DNA of 64,000 bases from Euryodendron excelsum (lineage: Eukaryota; Streptophyta; Magnoliopsida; Ericales; Pentaphylacaceae): assembly GCA_033060915.1 (NCBI GenBank), contig CM065392.1, positions 15,421,501-15,485,500 of the forward strand, given 5' to 3'. Below, piece by piece: positions 9,587 through 22,231 of the stretch (position 1 is the first letter of the stretch; each line of letters opens with the position of its first letter). The notes under the pieces are model-generated. The model was not told the origin of the DNA and did no database searches. It worked only from the letters and a program-made list of their open reading frames with translations. The position numbers were made by a program, and so were the translations under genes.

Positions 9587-12500
9587 TATAAGCACCTCAT
9601 TTTTGCCCGCTTGGCAATCACCGGTCCGTCTGGACTTATACTTAAATTGACACGGACACATTCAAGTCTAAATCAATTTTTCTTATTCAATCTAATCAAT
9701 CAATTGCCTCGCGGGCTCGTCGAACCCAATAGAGACAAAATGACCAAAATGCTTTTGTGGCATTGCTCAGCCCTATTCAAGTTGGCATGTCTTCCTAGAG
9801 ATGGTAAGTCCCCATTTCAATCTCAAATCCAATTTCAAATTTAATTCCAATCCAGATCAAATTTGACACGCCTTTCAAGAAAGTTGATCCATCAGGCGGT
9901 AAGTCCATCCAGTCCGGCACATTTTTTTAGAAAATTTTTCGGAACGGTAAGTCCATTCAAACCTGTCGATCAGGATGGAAACCAAGTCCCCGAGATGATA
10001 GAACGGTTCACCTACGGCGCCTACTAGCCAGTTAATGAAAAATGTCCATTATTCGGCACGTCTTTCAAAAACGTTAATTCTCTATACGATATATCCACCC
10101 AGCAGCTTCCTGAGATCAGGCAGTATCCGAAGTGAACATGCACCGTCAGAGTGGCAGAAACACTCGCAAAAGGTCAACATCGAGAATTGCCAGCAAACCC
10201 CCTATGTCCTGGGACTAAACTCGCCTCTTAGCCGTGGCACGTTTACCAAAGGACGAGATACCTTTAGAAACCAACTGATCACACAAATTCAGAGTGGTTG
10301 AAACACTCAAAACTTGGGTCAACACTAGTGCTTGCTAGCCCACTCCGATGAAAAATGACCAAGCTGCCCCTTGGGTCTTATCCGGCATGCTTCTCGGGAA
10401 AGTACCTAAGTCCTCAAAACACTAAGTCCACCGTTTCAAGATCGTCTCAAAGATGATCTGGCATGTTCAAGTGCCTTCCAATCGGTTTCGAACCAATTCC
10501 GAGACCATCCGGTCAAAAAGAACATTTTGCCCCTAGGCAACCGATTGCCTTCGAGAACCACACCGGCACTGGGTATCAAACTGATAACCTCCCAATGATG
10601 CTTCTAATAGTATTATCAATCTTCTAGCACCTTTCTAGACCATTCCGAGTCCATTCCGGCAATTCTAGTACAAAATGACCGTTTTGCCCTTAGTGAGCCG
10701 GTTACCTTTTCCAACTACGCCAGCTCTAAGTATCAAATCAGAAAATCTTCAGAACACTCTCAATAGTGTTTCCAAACTTTCAAGTCCTCTCATGGGACAT
10801 TCCAAGTCCATTCCAGTAGCTTTTTGGCCCAATTGACCCTTTTTCCCCTAGAGGCTCAGTCAACCATCCCTGATATAGTTTCTCAATCCCGTTACCCCCG
10901 AGATACAATTTCAAGGGTTTCTACCCAATTTCAGCCTTTCAGTTCATTCCCGGCCGCCTAAAACATTTTCGGACCTTCCAAAGTCATTCTTAATAAAGCC
11001 AAGCCAAAAATTGTATGATAATCACTAGTACAGGTGCCCAAATCTTTTGCCTTGCGTATAAAGGTCAAAAGATACATTTCTTGTCACCCTAAAAACTTTT
11101 CTAAGTGACTAGCTCTACTAGCACTGGTGCCAAGCCAAACATTGGCCTGGCACCACTCCTAGTGGCGCCAGTAGGAATTTTGCCCTGGCGCCACTGCAAC
11201 AGGCACCAGGCTATTTTTGTATCGGTAAATACAAGCCCTCCCCCTATGTGAAAAGGGTTCACAAACTCAGTCCAAAAATTCTGTTTTTCAAAATATAGAG
11301 CTTGAAGTCTCTCCAAACCCTAGCCTCCATACACTAAAACCCTAACATCCATACACTCTATACACTTACACTCAAAGCCTCGATTAGGGTTGTGTTGGGA
11401 AAGTGTGATATTCAAAGCGATCATTATGGTCCATATTTCAAATCCATGTTATTTTCAAAATCACCAAGTTAGAATGGTTCTAATCTTTTTATAGTTAGAA
11501 TCGTTTTAGGAAAGTGAGACATTCAAAAGATTGCAAAAGTCCATATTCAAGCCTGTTTCCAAAATTTGTTTTCAAACTCCTTTCCAAAAACTCTCCTCAA
11601 AAATTTACTTTCTAAAAACTCTTTTTAAACTTCCTTCCAAAAACTCTCTTTCTAAAAACTCACTTCAAAATCTCTTTTCCAAAAAAAAATTTTCTTGGAG
11701 TCTAAGTCAAGCCCTAGGTTCTATGATTAGGAAACCTTAGTTTTCTTTCCTAGAACATGACTTCCTTTTTTGCCTCAAATCATAGGTTTTCAAAAACTAT
11801 CTTCTACATCAAATCTTAGATTTCCAAAATCTCATTTCCTAAACCAAATTATAGCATTACAAATCCAAGATTTCTAAAATTTAACCTTTCCAATTCCATA
11901 TCAAATCAAATTTTCTAATTTAAAAAACTAAATCAAATCCTCCGATTTTAGAAACCAAATCAAATCATCTAGTTTTAGAAATACAATCTAATCTTCTACC
12001 TTAGGAAATAGGAATCAAATCTTTCTTAAATTCAAACCTTTCCTAATTCTAATCTTCCTTGATTTCAAACAATTCCAAATTTCAACTTTCTAAGTCTCAA
12101 CTCTTTAAATCTTTCTAAATTCTAGATCTTTAAAAAGTTTAAATATTTCTAAATTCAAAACTGTCCTAAAATGAAACTTTTCTAATTCGAAAACTTTCCT
12201 AAAATGGCACTTTCGTAATTCAAAAAATTTCCTAATTTGGCACTTTCCCAAATGAAACTTTCCAATTTTGACACATTCCTAAATTCAAAGTTTTCAAAAT
12301 TCAATCTTTCCTAAACCTTAAACTTTCTAAATTCTTTCAAGTTAAATGTTCAAGTCAAGTCTTTTCAAGTCAAGTGTTTTTTTAAATCAAATCAAATCTC
12401 TTTTTAAATATTTCTTAAATCTATCTTTCCTAATTCAAACATTTCCTAAATCCAACTTTCTAAAGTTAAACTTTTCAAGTCTAGATCAAACCTTCTTATT

Positions 12501-13633
12501 TCAAGTCCATGCTCCAACCTTAAGTTACCTAAACCCTAGGATGCCTAAACCCTAGTTCAAACCTAACCCTAAAGTTAGAAAGCTTCAACTCCTTCCTAAA
12601 GCTTTTTTCTAAACCAAGATGGTTTTCAAACTTCAATCTAAGTCAAAATATTTTCAACACCCAACTCCTTCTTTCCTAAATCAAGTCTGAGTTCTCTTTC
12701 GAAGTTCAAATCCTTTTTCAAGTCCAATTCTAAGTTTAGGTTCAATTTCAAATCAAAACTCGATTTCAAATATTTTATTCCAAGTTCAAATCAAACTCTT
12801 TTCAAATCAAATCTTTTCAAGTCAAACTTTTCAAAAATCTCAAAGTGTTTATTTTTAATCGGACTCTTGTCTGAACTACGACTGATCTAATTCTCAGCAA
12901 AGGAATACGTTGGCAACTCTCATGGGTGCGGTCGTAACCTTTTTCAAATTTTCATTTTCACAACCTTCTCCGAATCTCTAATTCCACAATCTATTTCAAG
13001 TTTTCAATTTCTAAAATCTTCCTTCAAATTTCAAGTCTCATTTTCAAATCCATTTTCAAGACCAAATCTTTCTGTTAAATCTACTTTCCAAATCAAATCT
13101 TTTCCTTGCATTTGCATATCATGCATTATATAGTTCTTTTCTAAAGTGGATAGTATTGGACATTTATTAATCAAATATTCTAATGGGTGAACCTAGGGTG
13201 AATAGACATGTAGGTACCACAAGGGCGGGGTAGGGTGATGCCTTAGTGCGTCTTTCTTACATGTAACCAACCTCCAAACCTAGATCATTGTTTTCAAAGA
13301 CCAAAATGGAGTTATTTTCAAAAGGGCTTACATTTTTTCAAAGGTTCCAAACAACTTGTTTTCTTAAAAACCCTCTCTTGAGGAAGTTTTCAAAACTTTT
13401 TCAAAAACCCGAAGTGTAATCTTCAGATTGTGCTTAGTTTTAGGTGACGAACTCACCTTAATCAACTTAGGTGGTGACTCCAAAATCTTTTCCAAAAGCC
13501 TTTAATCAAATCAATTTCTAATTCAAAACTAGTCACACTCGTTCTTCTAGAAGGATGAGTTCGAACGAAAGAGTACCGTGTTTTTCCTACTTGTGCATAT
13601 TTTTTTTCGAGTGCAAAAAATAGGGGCGCAATA
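9587..13633 (+). mobile_element. 5' LTR of the complete LARD element (4.0 kb)
   Basis: It begins TATAAGCACC (mutated TGTAAGCACC) and ends GGGGCGCAATA, where sister copies end GGGCGTGACA. In order it holds the outer motifs and hairpin remnants (9800-10320), the 'ggtatcaaactgataacc' U3 repeats (10560-10760), GGCGCC palindromes (11110-11215), a decayed TATA region (11215-11235), a 'cataccctaaaaccctaac' leader-like stretch (11310-11400) and the TTTCCTAA-rich array (11520-12500). It is shorter than the 5.1-kb minus-strand copies. No coding sequence is supported. Confidence 0.8.
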
Positions 13634-13635
13634 GC

Positions 13636-13653
13636 TGGTGGCTCCACTAGTGA
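13636..13653 (+). promoter_or_regulatory. Primer binding site of the complete LARD element
   Basis: TGGTGGCTCCACTAGTGA lies two bases after the LTR end and corresponds to the Ogre/TAT site TGGCGACTCCGCTGGGGA with several substitutions. The better-preserved sister site is at 490-507. Confidence 0.75.
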
Positions 13654-13936
13654 TGCTTAGAGGGTTAGGCCATTGTCATGTCTCTTCACCCTCACTCATT
13701 CGGAGTTTTTGATTAATTTGCTCAATTCTATTCACTTCAAAATTTTCAAAATCAAATTTTTCAAAGTTGTTTTAAAAAACATGTCATTGCTTGCATTCAA
13801 TTATTCAATCTTACATTAAGTTTTTCATTCAAGTATTGACTTTTGCATCTTTATTTTTGTAGGTGGACCTTTGTCTACATATTTATTTCATGTTATATTA
13901 ACTGTCATGTATGTCATGTATGGAATGGTGGTGTGC
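13654..13936 (+). mobile_element. LARD internal region, first part
   Basis: Non-coding leader matching the reverse complement of about 240-490 in element A. No gene seen; the 66-aa ORF at 13843 has no recognisable domain and extends into the insert that follows. Confidence 0.6.
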
Positions 13937-15076
13937 TGTTACGGGCACCCAAAAATAAAACCGATACCCAAAAACAATTATGTAGTAGTGTGAGTAAATA
14001 TTGTTACCACAAAGAGTGTTTAGTCTCATTTTATGCTATGTGAACAAAGAAGAGGGGTTTTAGATATAATGAAAGCTATTTTAATAATCACAACTACAAA
14101 AAAATTCAAATTAAACTATTGAAATCAATCAGAAGAACAAACCTTGGTCTATGTCAACATCCACCATCGGAATTTACAACTGATCATTGATGCAAGCATA
14201 TCAATTCACACATTGAATATTCACTGTCGGAATTATTTTTCTATCTCTCCTTAATCATAGTTAATCAAAAACAAGCGATCTGATTAACCCTAACTATTAA
14301 ACAACCCAGGATAAGCACACAAGATTTAATCTATTAGCACCCTTAAGAATTAGAGAGATCGATGAAACTAAACAACACAAGCACATGCGGTTGCATTTAA
14401 TTTAGTCGAATACCCTTCCAAAGATATAATAATTCCCAACGCAATAAATCATTAAATCTCAGTTACTTCACAAATCAGAGAAATCAAACAATTACGGATT
14501 TGATATCTAACTCAGCAGTAGATTGCAATGATTAATAAACTAGTAGGCCTCCTAGCGATTAAACAAGACAATCATAAAATAGGCATAGAACAACATTCGA
14601 TACTCAAACGTAAATCGAATAATGAAAACAAATTAGATCTCACAGTTTATTATTAATTCCGAGGTTTCTGTCTCCTTTGACCAAGATTTAGAGTTTAGCC
14701 ATGCAGAGCCATGAAAACAACTCAAATAATGACCTCAAATAATGCCAAAAACATCAACAACCCTAAAAAAAAAAAAAACAGTCCTAGCTTTTATAAGCTT
14801 CTGAAAATTTGCAACTATGCACAACCGTTCGAACGCCCTTGCCACCGTTCGAACGCTGCGTCAAACGCACTTCGAACGGTAAAACCTATTCTCTGAATCT
14901 TTCGAATGCTCTTCGAACCTGAACTTGACGTGTATCCGTTTAATGTACCGTTCAAACACATACTCAGCCATTCGAACGCCTCTTGGGACTGTTCAAACGC
15001 TTCTTCGAACACTACTTCTAATCTCGCGCAAATTCGCCACTTTTAAGCTGGGATCTTCTTCTTGGGCATTATAGCA
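13937..15076. mobile_element. Inserted LTR-like segment, about 1.14 kb
   Basis: The segment is absent from the equivalent place in element A (between the parts matching 1-230 and 250-490). Its termini are TGTTACGGGC and GGCATTATAGCA on the plus strand, i.e. TG...CA on either strand, which suggests a solo LTR (TGCTATAATGCC...GTAACA in minus sense). No clear TSD is present (tgtgc versus cccta), and about 130 further unmatched bases lie to its right, so the exact insert may be larger. It has no coding potential and contains a TTCGAACG motif array at 14825-15010. Confidence 0.45.
14825..15010. repeat. Cluster of TTCGAA-centred palindromic motifs
   Basis: At least eight variants of cGTTCGAACGc occur in under 190 bases (near 14826, 14846, 14870, 14898, 14912, 14949, 14972 and 15003). 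Several are exact palindromes, others have one base changed. Spacing is irregular (about 14-37 bases). They lie about 70 bases inside the right end of the LTR-like insert. Confidence 0.7.
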
Positions 15077-18000
15077 CCCTAAGTCAAAATATAAGAATAG
15101 TGAGTATCTTTAGGTACCAAATAAGTATAAAAGATTAAACATTAAAGGAGAAAAATATGACATTTGCATTCTCATCAAATGGCAGGCTGGATGGGAGTTA
15201 TTGGGCCCTTTCTTCCACTTTTCAAAATTTCACACATACACTGCATTGAGCACAAGCATTTGCATACGTGCATTCTCTACTCGAATATGTCATTTCTAGT
15301 TAGAAAAGGGAACGGTATATTGGTTATGGGCAAGATGCTATGTCAGTTTCTTCACCTACGGCCTTTTGATGGTTCTCCCGCTCGAATCACCAACCTATAA
15401 TAGCACCACCTCGGGAGTGGGCTTAGGTTGGAAAATCTAGCAACCGAGCCTTCTTATGAAGCATTAGTAAACCCTTAACCTCATACCCATGTAGAAATCA
15501 TGCATAGCCGAACCTCTGTAGGATTTAAGATACGCACATCGATTTCAAAACCATGGAGGACAGGGCGATTGCTTTACTCTCCTTTAAGCTTGTCTATTCC
15601 TATTGTTATAATGCTTATATTCCTATTGTTATAATGCCTATATAACTGCTCATGCATCTATCTTTTACTTTATAATTTCGTTTTCTCTCTCTACTTTATG
15701 CATATAAGTTCATATATTCAATATTCCATGTCAGGACAAGAGTTCCAAAGTAACTCAAGTCACTGCATCTTCATACATATGATCAACCCAAAGAGAGTGA
15801 CACCAAGTTCACTCTCCCTTGCATTAAACCTACCAAAGTCCTGAGGGTTCCTATGTAACCCTAAGAACTCATGGCATACATTTCAAGTTATTCCATAAGA
15901 GGGGCCACAATCCCTCTATGCTCACAGACACAGGTTGCCAAGAAGATAAGGGGCAATAAAACATCAAACTCTCTTAACAACATCCTCAACATCAAATTCA
16001 AAAAAGGCGCATTCGAAGACTCAAGAGTAGTTTAGGATATTGAATGTAAAAGTAGATAGGTGGAAGTCCCAAGGAAAGTGTTTCTCCTCCTACTATTAAA
16101 ATGTACTTCAATTCTCTTATATTTCAAACTTAAAGTTTAATGTACTCCTCTGCTTTTTGTAAATCAATGAATGAATGAATGTATGTCCCCACTCGACAGT
16201 AAGGTATTTGCATACAGGGGCAAACCCCCTATCTCCAAGAAGTGAGCCAAATGTATCATGTTTAGTGTCCCCTCAAAGAGAAGGGGCACCCCTAGGACAT
16301 ACATTGCATAAAAACTTTCAAATTAAGATACTAGCTTATCTCTTATTTCTTGTTTTTTATCCCCCCTTATCTCCATGTACCAAGAAAATCGAGGCAGAAG
16401 CAAGACAAAAGGGGATTTTCTAAACCATTCATTTAATATTATCATGATGCTCATATATTCATTTTCGTTATGCTCATACATTCATATCTATTCCAAAACA
16501 AGAGTTCTAAGAAACTTAAGTCATTGCATTCTCATGCATTTAATCAACCGTAAAGAGAAAGGAGCAATCCAATCTCATGTAAATCAAACCTACCAAAACT
16601 TCTAAAAACCCAAAAGATTCATGGCATGCATAGAACCATATCTCAAGAGAGGCCCAAATCTCTCTCCGTCTATAAAAACAGGATTGCCCAAATAAAGAAA
16701 CGTTAACCGGCCCATTCCGAAGAGGTATTGTGTTGCATGAGGGGCAAAACCCCACCTCCAAGATGGACTTAGCATCATGCCTAGACACCCTCAGAGAAAG
16801 GACCTCCATGGGACATGCATCGCATAAAACTTTCAACTCCACATGCTAACTATGCTTTGTTTTCTCTTCCTTTTTCCAAGTCAAATAGCATAATTGAACT
16901 CATAGAACCCCTCTAGCATCTCGACCAATTCAAACTCATGCAAGGATAAGCCCGGTTGTTGGAAGAGGCCGAACCTACATTGAGAAAAGAGGATTTCACC
17001 ATTTGTGAAGCCCTGTAGACCCGTGCATTGCCACAACAAAATCCTCTATCTTCCAAATGCATACCAAACGTCATAAAAGATCTGTGAATTCACCCTTCGT
17101 TGATACACCTAATGAATGAAGCACCAAGGAGGTTGGCATAGTCCCAAAACCCAATTAAGGTTTCTCACCAAAAGGCTCATAAGAAAAGGGATGTTTTCAC
17201 AAACTTCGTTCATTTTCTTTATATCTTTCTATTTCTTGCATATGTTATTTAAATTAGCACTCCGTGCCATGCAATCATAATTTGATATGAAAAGGAATTA
17301 GTTTTCAATTTATCCCCGTTGTCTTATACTCTTGTGGATGATTATTGCTTTTAGGGATTCTTTCCCATTTAGTAATGACTCGACTTGAAGGATGGGATAG
17401 CATGGACAACTCATTCAACGAGGGTCAAAACCTTTGAGAGAAAAAGACAGAGTGAGAGAGAAGAGGGAGACAAACTCAACAACGAAGTGCAGAGCTTATT
17501 GAAGTGGCGACACTTGAGTAATATCCTGGCTAAGCGATAGGCAGCCGACTCTTTAAAAAGATAAGAAACCATTGTTCAATCCATCCAAAAAGAAATAAAC
17601 ACAATTCTTTGCTCAGCCCACTAGGGTCGTACGTGATTTCTATTTAGATATGCCCAAACCAATAACTGTTCCCCACACTGGGGTAAGCACAGAGTAGTTG
17701 ATTCAATAGAGTATATAAGGGCTTACTAGTAGAAACAACCCATCTCTTGGAACATTGTCTAAGTTTTGTATAAAGGCTTTATGGACTAAGCAATTCAATT
17801 TGAAATGACGAGAGGCCTTCAATTCTGCTACCATACACAAAAAAAAAAAAAAAAAATCCCTTTGCAAAGCCCACTTGAGCCAATTACATTTTTCAAGAAA
17901 ACTGACCAGATGATCACCGCCCACGTTGGGTTATGGCAAAAGTTATGAGTAGGAACTAATGAGCGAAGATGGAAATAGTGATTTTCAAGAAGATATGGTG

Positions 18001-19261
18001 AAAAAAAAAAGAAGAAAAAAGTGATGTGTTGGTGGTGGCCTTCAAAAGAAGATATTGTCATAGAAATAAATAAAAATGAAAAGTTGGCATCTTTAAAAGT
18101 CAACTTGAGATCAAATTCTTGATGAAAATTCCTAGTCAGAATGAAGAAAATGATCTTGAAGAACAAAAAGAGTAGGAAAGAAAGAAGAAACCAGTAAATG
18201 AAAGTTAAATTGGCGAAGGTGATCATTAGTCTTTTGAAACCCCACAAAAGATAATGTTTGAACCTTTATACCCTTTCATTCATAAATCCCTTAACCTAGC
18301 CTACGTTACAGTCCAAATCAAAGTCCTCTCTATTCAAAGAAAATTGTTTAGTCCAAATAAGCTTGAACAATACCAAGATAAGTAGTAGAAAAAAAAAAGG
18401 TGAGAAAGGAGAGCGAAGGAGGAATGCAAGGGCAATCTCATGCTCTAAGATGTACTAAGATGGTTTTAGTTTAAACAACCCACTAAAAGAAAATCTTTGA
18501 GCCTGCATATCCCTTCATGTTTTACAATCCCTAAACCTGACCTGCATTACGGTCCTAAAAGAAGTCTTCTCAGATTGGGGGCCAAACTGCTTATTGCTCT
18601 ACAAAGGGCATACGAGTTATCGGTCAAGCCACAATGGCATTTAAAGAGTTAAGAGAGAAAACCAAATGAGGATAGAAAATCTCCAAACAACAACCCTGTA
18701 GAAAATAGGGATAAGATACCAGCAGGCAAACCAAAAGGTTAAGGTCCCCTGAGAATGGTATAAATACTATCACACCCTGATAATTATGGGACAAAATCGA
18801 AGGGGCAGAATCCTGGAAGGAAAATAGAATCCCAAGAGTATGGGCTCTGGGGAAATCCTGGGACATTCTTCATAAATAGCCTATACACATATAGTACTAA
18901 TGCATCCATGTCATGTATAACCTGTACATCCATTAAATTCGTATGTAATTTGTATCTATTTATGTACTCATCAAAAAGCATGGCATGCATTCAAATTCCA
19001 TTCTGGTAGGTGCATTCATCCAACAGTATAACATGCATTCAATTCCATTCTTGTATGAAACTGTGCATTCATAAATAAAAAAAAAAAGGAAAAAAAGAAG
19101 TAGGACATGCATTCAATTCAATTCAATTCTTAAAGTAAGATGTGCATTCAATTCTATTCTTGTATGTGCATTCATTAAAAAGTATAAACATGCATTCAAC
19201 CCTTTACTCGTGCATTTTTAGAATTGGCATTAGTAAACAGTTTTTGCAACAAAAAAAAAAA
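15077..19261 (+). mobile_element. LARD internal region, middle part (non-coding)
   Basis: About 4.2 kb without a credible gene. The first 350 bases match 1-190 of element A in reverse complement. The rest includes a degenerate long duplication: the block at 15735-15960 resembles 16496-16700, and 16207-16330 resembles 16743-16860. A set of GCATTCAATTC repeats occupies 18975-19205. ORFs of up to 139 aa carry no recognisable motif and are full of poly-F or poly-K from homopolymers. Confidence 0.6.
18975..19205. repeat. Degenerate tandem repeat around TGCATTCAATTC
   Basis: Four to five units of about 50 bases, each with 'ATGCATTCAATTCcATTCTTGTATG' variants (degenerate), interrupted by a poly-A tract near 19075-19095. 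Confidence 0.6.
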
Positions 19262-19263
19262 CT

Positions 19264-19264
<1 letters not shown>

Positions 19265-19328
<64 letters not shown>
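19265..19328. repeat. (CT)n microsatellite, about 31 units
   Basis: A pure CT run in the LARD interior. The ORFs on both strands through this run are dipeptide artefacts (LS and RE). Confidence 0.95.
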
Positions 19329-19332
<4 letters not shown>

Positions 19333-19498
19333 AGAAAACAAGAAACGAGATAAAGCACAAAAAGGAGCTAAAGCCACCCCGCGACCAAGTAACCTCAGAC
19401 ATCTCCAACGCCGGCTTACACCTCAGAAAGCTTAGAATCCCATAGCCAACAAGAAATAGAGAACGAGGCAATGGCCCACCCTCGACCTCCCTAATCAA

Positions 19499-19802
19499 CC
19501 TTAGACTTTCCAAGAGGAGCATCGTTCCGCAAGTTGGAGTGTTGGTTCAAGAAGAAGCAATTTCAAGATATCAACCTTGGACTTCCCTAGAAGAGCATCA
19601 ATCTGCAAGACGGAGTATTGATTCAAGAAGTAGCAGTTTCAAGACATCAACCTTGGACTTCCCTAGAGGAGCATCATTTCACAAGACGGAGTGTTAGTTC
19701 AAGAAGTGGCAGTTTTAAGACATCAACCTTGGATTTCCCCTAAAGAGTATCATTCCGCTAGATATAGCATTAATTCCCCTATAAGAGTATTATTCTGTCA
19801 GA
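19499..19802 (+). repeat. 76-bp minisatellite, four units
   Basis: Units start at 19499, 19575, 19651 and 19727, an exact 76-base period. Each begins CCTTNGAcTTcCC and contains 'AGCATC' and 'GTTCAAGAAG'. The first three units are close; the fourth is more diverged. Confidence 0.85.
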
Positions 19803-20374
19803 CGAAACTCTAGACATAAACCATAGGGCCGCCTTAAAAAGCTCCCTCAACATCAGCTTCGGCAGTGGCACTCTCAACATCTCCAAAAGTCTCATCTGGG
19901 ACATCATCTACAATAGCCCTAGCAAGGCCACCCTCTCCTCATCAGTAGTACTTGTCCTCTACTCGACCAAAGCAAATCTCGTTATTGCCTCCACTGTAGA
20001 TCATTATCTCCTGCTTCAGCCACCCAGACAAGCCCCAGCTCAGACTTAACAGCAATCAATATGGTCATCCAAGCGTGCCAATCATCCCTATCATCCTAGG
20101 CATTAATAGTAGTAGTCCTCTCCTCGACCAGAGTAGTTCTCGTCGTCGTCAGTTTAGCTTTCAATCGTGCTCCCTCAACTCCAGATTCAGTCAGCAAGAC
20201 AACCTCACCCATGATAATTCTCTCGAAGGTAAGGCAAAGGAAAAGAAAAAAGATAAGAACTCATCAACCCAAAGAATATGTAAGTAGAAAACAAGAGAAA
20301 GAGAAGACAAAAAAAAAAAGGAAAGAGGGAAAAAGAAAAAAAAAAAGAAGAAGAAAAGAATCTCAAGTGTCAAG

Positions 20375-20700
20375 TTCAAATGAATTTTTACACTGTTTCT
20401 TCAAAAAGTTACAATTTTCAACTTCAAATGATTTTTCTAAACTTTCCCTTTCAAGAGTTCATATTTCGAGTCAAAATGAATTTCCTATACATTTTGTTTT
20501 CAAGAGTTCAAATTTCGAGTCAAATAAAATTTTCTATACATTTTGCATTCAAAAATTCAAGTTTCGAGTTAAAATGAATTTTCTACACATCTTGTCTTCA
20601 AAAATTTCAAATTTCATATCAAAATGAATTTTTGAAACATTCTGCCTTCAAATGTTCAAATTTTAAGTCAAAACGAATTTTCTACACGTTTTGTCCAAGT
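20375..20700 (+). repeat. About 49-bp AT-rich minisatellite, about six units
   Basis: The motif 'TCGAGTCAAAATGAATTT' recurs near 20420, 20471, 20520 and 20569 and in weaker form to about 20690. The 138-aa and 65-aa ORFs here are translations of this repeat, visible as repeated SSNEFP/FKSSNFES-like blocks. Confidence 0.75.
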
Positions 20701-22203
20701 TTCAAATCAAAATAGTTTCTAATTCAAAATCAAAAGTTCATTTCAAAACAAATCTAAAAAATTTTCAATCAAGGTCTATCTCAAGTTCTTCCTCAAAAGA
20801 ATTATATTCCAATCAAAGTTTTCTAAAAACTTCTTCCTTCAAAAAAGTCTTCTTCAAAATCAATTCTCAAAAATTCTCAATTTTTTAATCTTCCAAAAAT
20901 CTTTATCAAATTTCAAGTTTTCCAAATTCAAAATCCATTTTCAAATCTTCTAAAATGTTTCCCTTAAAAGTTTTTATTCAAAATTCTATTTTTAAAATTC
21001 TTCCTAAGTGTTTCTTCCAATAGTTTTAGGCCTCCCCGAGTTTCTTGGGACCTTCTTTGCCAAAAAGGCATCACCCTCAAAGGTTTTATACCTTTTCCCT
21101 TTAAAAAGATTTTCTAACTCTTTCCTTAATTTCAAAACAAAAAAATTTTGGCAGAGTTCCGTTTGTAAATAGTCCTTACAACGCCTGCAACACTACAAAG
21201 ACGCAAACGGTGCACTTCATAATATCACAATCACATAGTACCAACACACGCAAAAGAATCTGTGCACATTTTCAAGATTTTCAAGTTTTCAAAGACGCAT
21301 TCTAATTTTTATAAATAAAAAAAATCCAATCACTATCAAAGTTGTCACAAAATTTTTTAAAACTACAAATATTTTCTAAAATATTTTCATATTTTTCTAA
21401 AGGTTAAATTTAAATATTTTTATTATTTTCTTAATTTATCATATTTTATAAATATTTTTTATTTTTAAAAAAATCAAAAATACAAAAAGTTTTTAGAAAA
21501 TAATGAAATTTCATACAGTCGCTAAACACATTTTTTTAAGGGACATAATATAAAAATCTAACCAAAAAACTCATTACCTAGAACTGTCGGAGTAAATCTT
21601 CAATTCATGCAGAAATCTTCTTTATATAAACATGCAAAACTACCCAAATTCAATCAACCGAACACCAAAACATAAAAATAACTCCACCAGAGTGTTCAAA
21701 ATACATCAAAGCATCAGTTTCGACTATTTTCACGACTCAAACAGAGTTCTACACATCAAAATCAACACAAAATAAAAAAGCTCACCTCTTGGAGTTCTCC
21801 GGCAGAATCTTCTTTTTCAGTGACTATTTCGGCGACGGTGACAATTTTTGATGACTCTCTGGGTCCCCCAACATTCACTCCTTCAATGCTTAAGTCTCTC
21901 TTCTTGCAAAAACACTAGAAGGAGCTCTCAAACTCTCAAAACTCTTTCAAACCCGTAAAACTTCAAACCAGAAGTTTGCTACATTTTAACTCCAAACCTG
22001 GCGCCAAGGTAATTTCAAAGCAAGCGCCAAAGTGTCGAATTCCAGGCAGCTTTGCCCTTTTTCCCGTCAAAACTCGATTTCAAATGCCCCCTTGGGCCAA
22101 ACTGGTATTTTCAAGTTCCAGTCTTCAAAAAATTTTAAAGTTCATCCCTCCGATCGCTTCACGGTAAACATATGACTCTTACTTTATCATTTTTTGCCTT
22201 CGA
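20701..22203 (+). mobile_element. LARD internal region, 3' part (non-coding)
   Basis: AT-rich, with TTTTCAAA-type low complexity to about 21480, then more complex sequence to the polypurine tract. No gene is supported; ORFs are short and without motifs. The segment 21780-21960 has higher GC, but no domain is recognisable in any frame. Confidence 0.5.
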
Positions 22204-22231
22204 CAAGCAAAGACAGAAAAAGAGAGACAGT
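22204..22231 (+). promoter_or_regulatory. Polypurine tract of the complete LARD element
   Basis: The 28 bases before the 3' LTR are nearly all purines ('AAAGACAGAAAAAGAGAG' core), directly abutting TGTAAGC at 22232. With the primer site this establishes plus-strand polarity. Confidence 0.7.

Noticed and set aside
14825..15010. Possible CRISPR-like array (palindromic repeats with spacers)
   Set aside because: The repeats are only about 10 bases, vary in sequence and spacing, and lie in plant LTR-like DNA.
17828..18247. 139-aa minus-strand ORF rich in Phe and hydrophobic residues
   Set aside because: The apparent membrane protein comes from A/G-rich tracts in the LARD interior. Poly-Phe runs match poly-A stretches and there is no conserved motif.
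19142..19522. 97-108 aa ORFs on both strands
   Set aside because: They read through the (CT)31 tract (LSLS and RERE); no domain.
20211..20627. 138-aa ORF
   Set aside because: First half is Lys/Arg from a GAAAA-rich tract, second half is the ~49-bp minisatellite.
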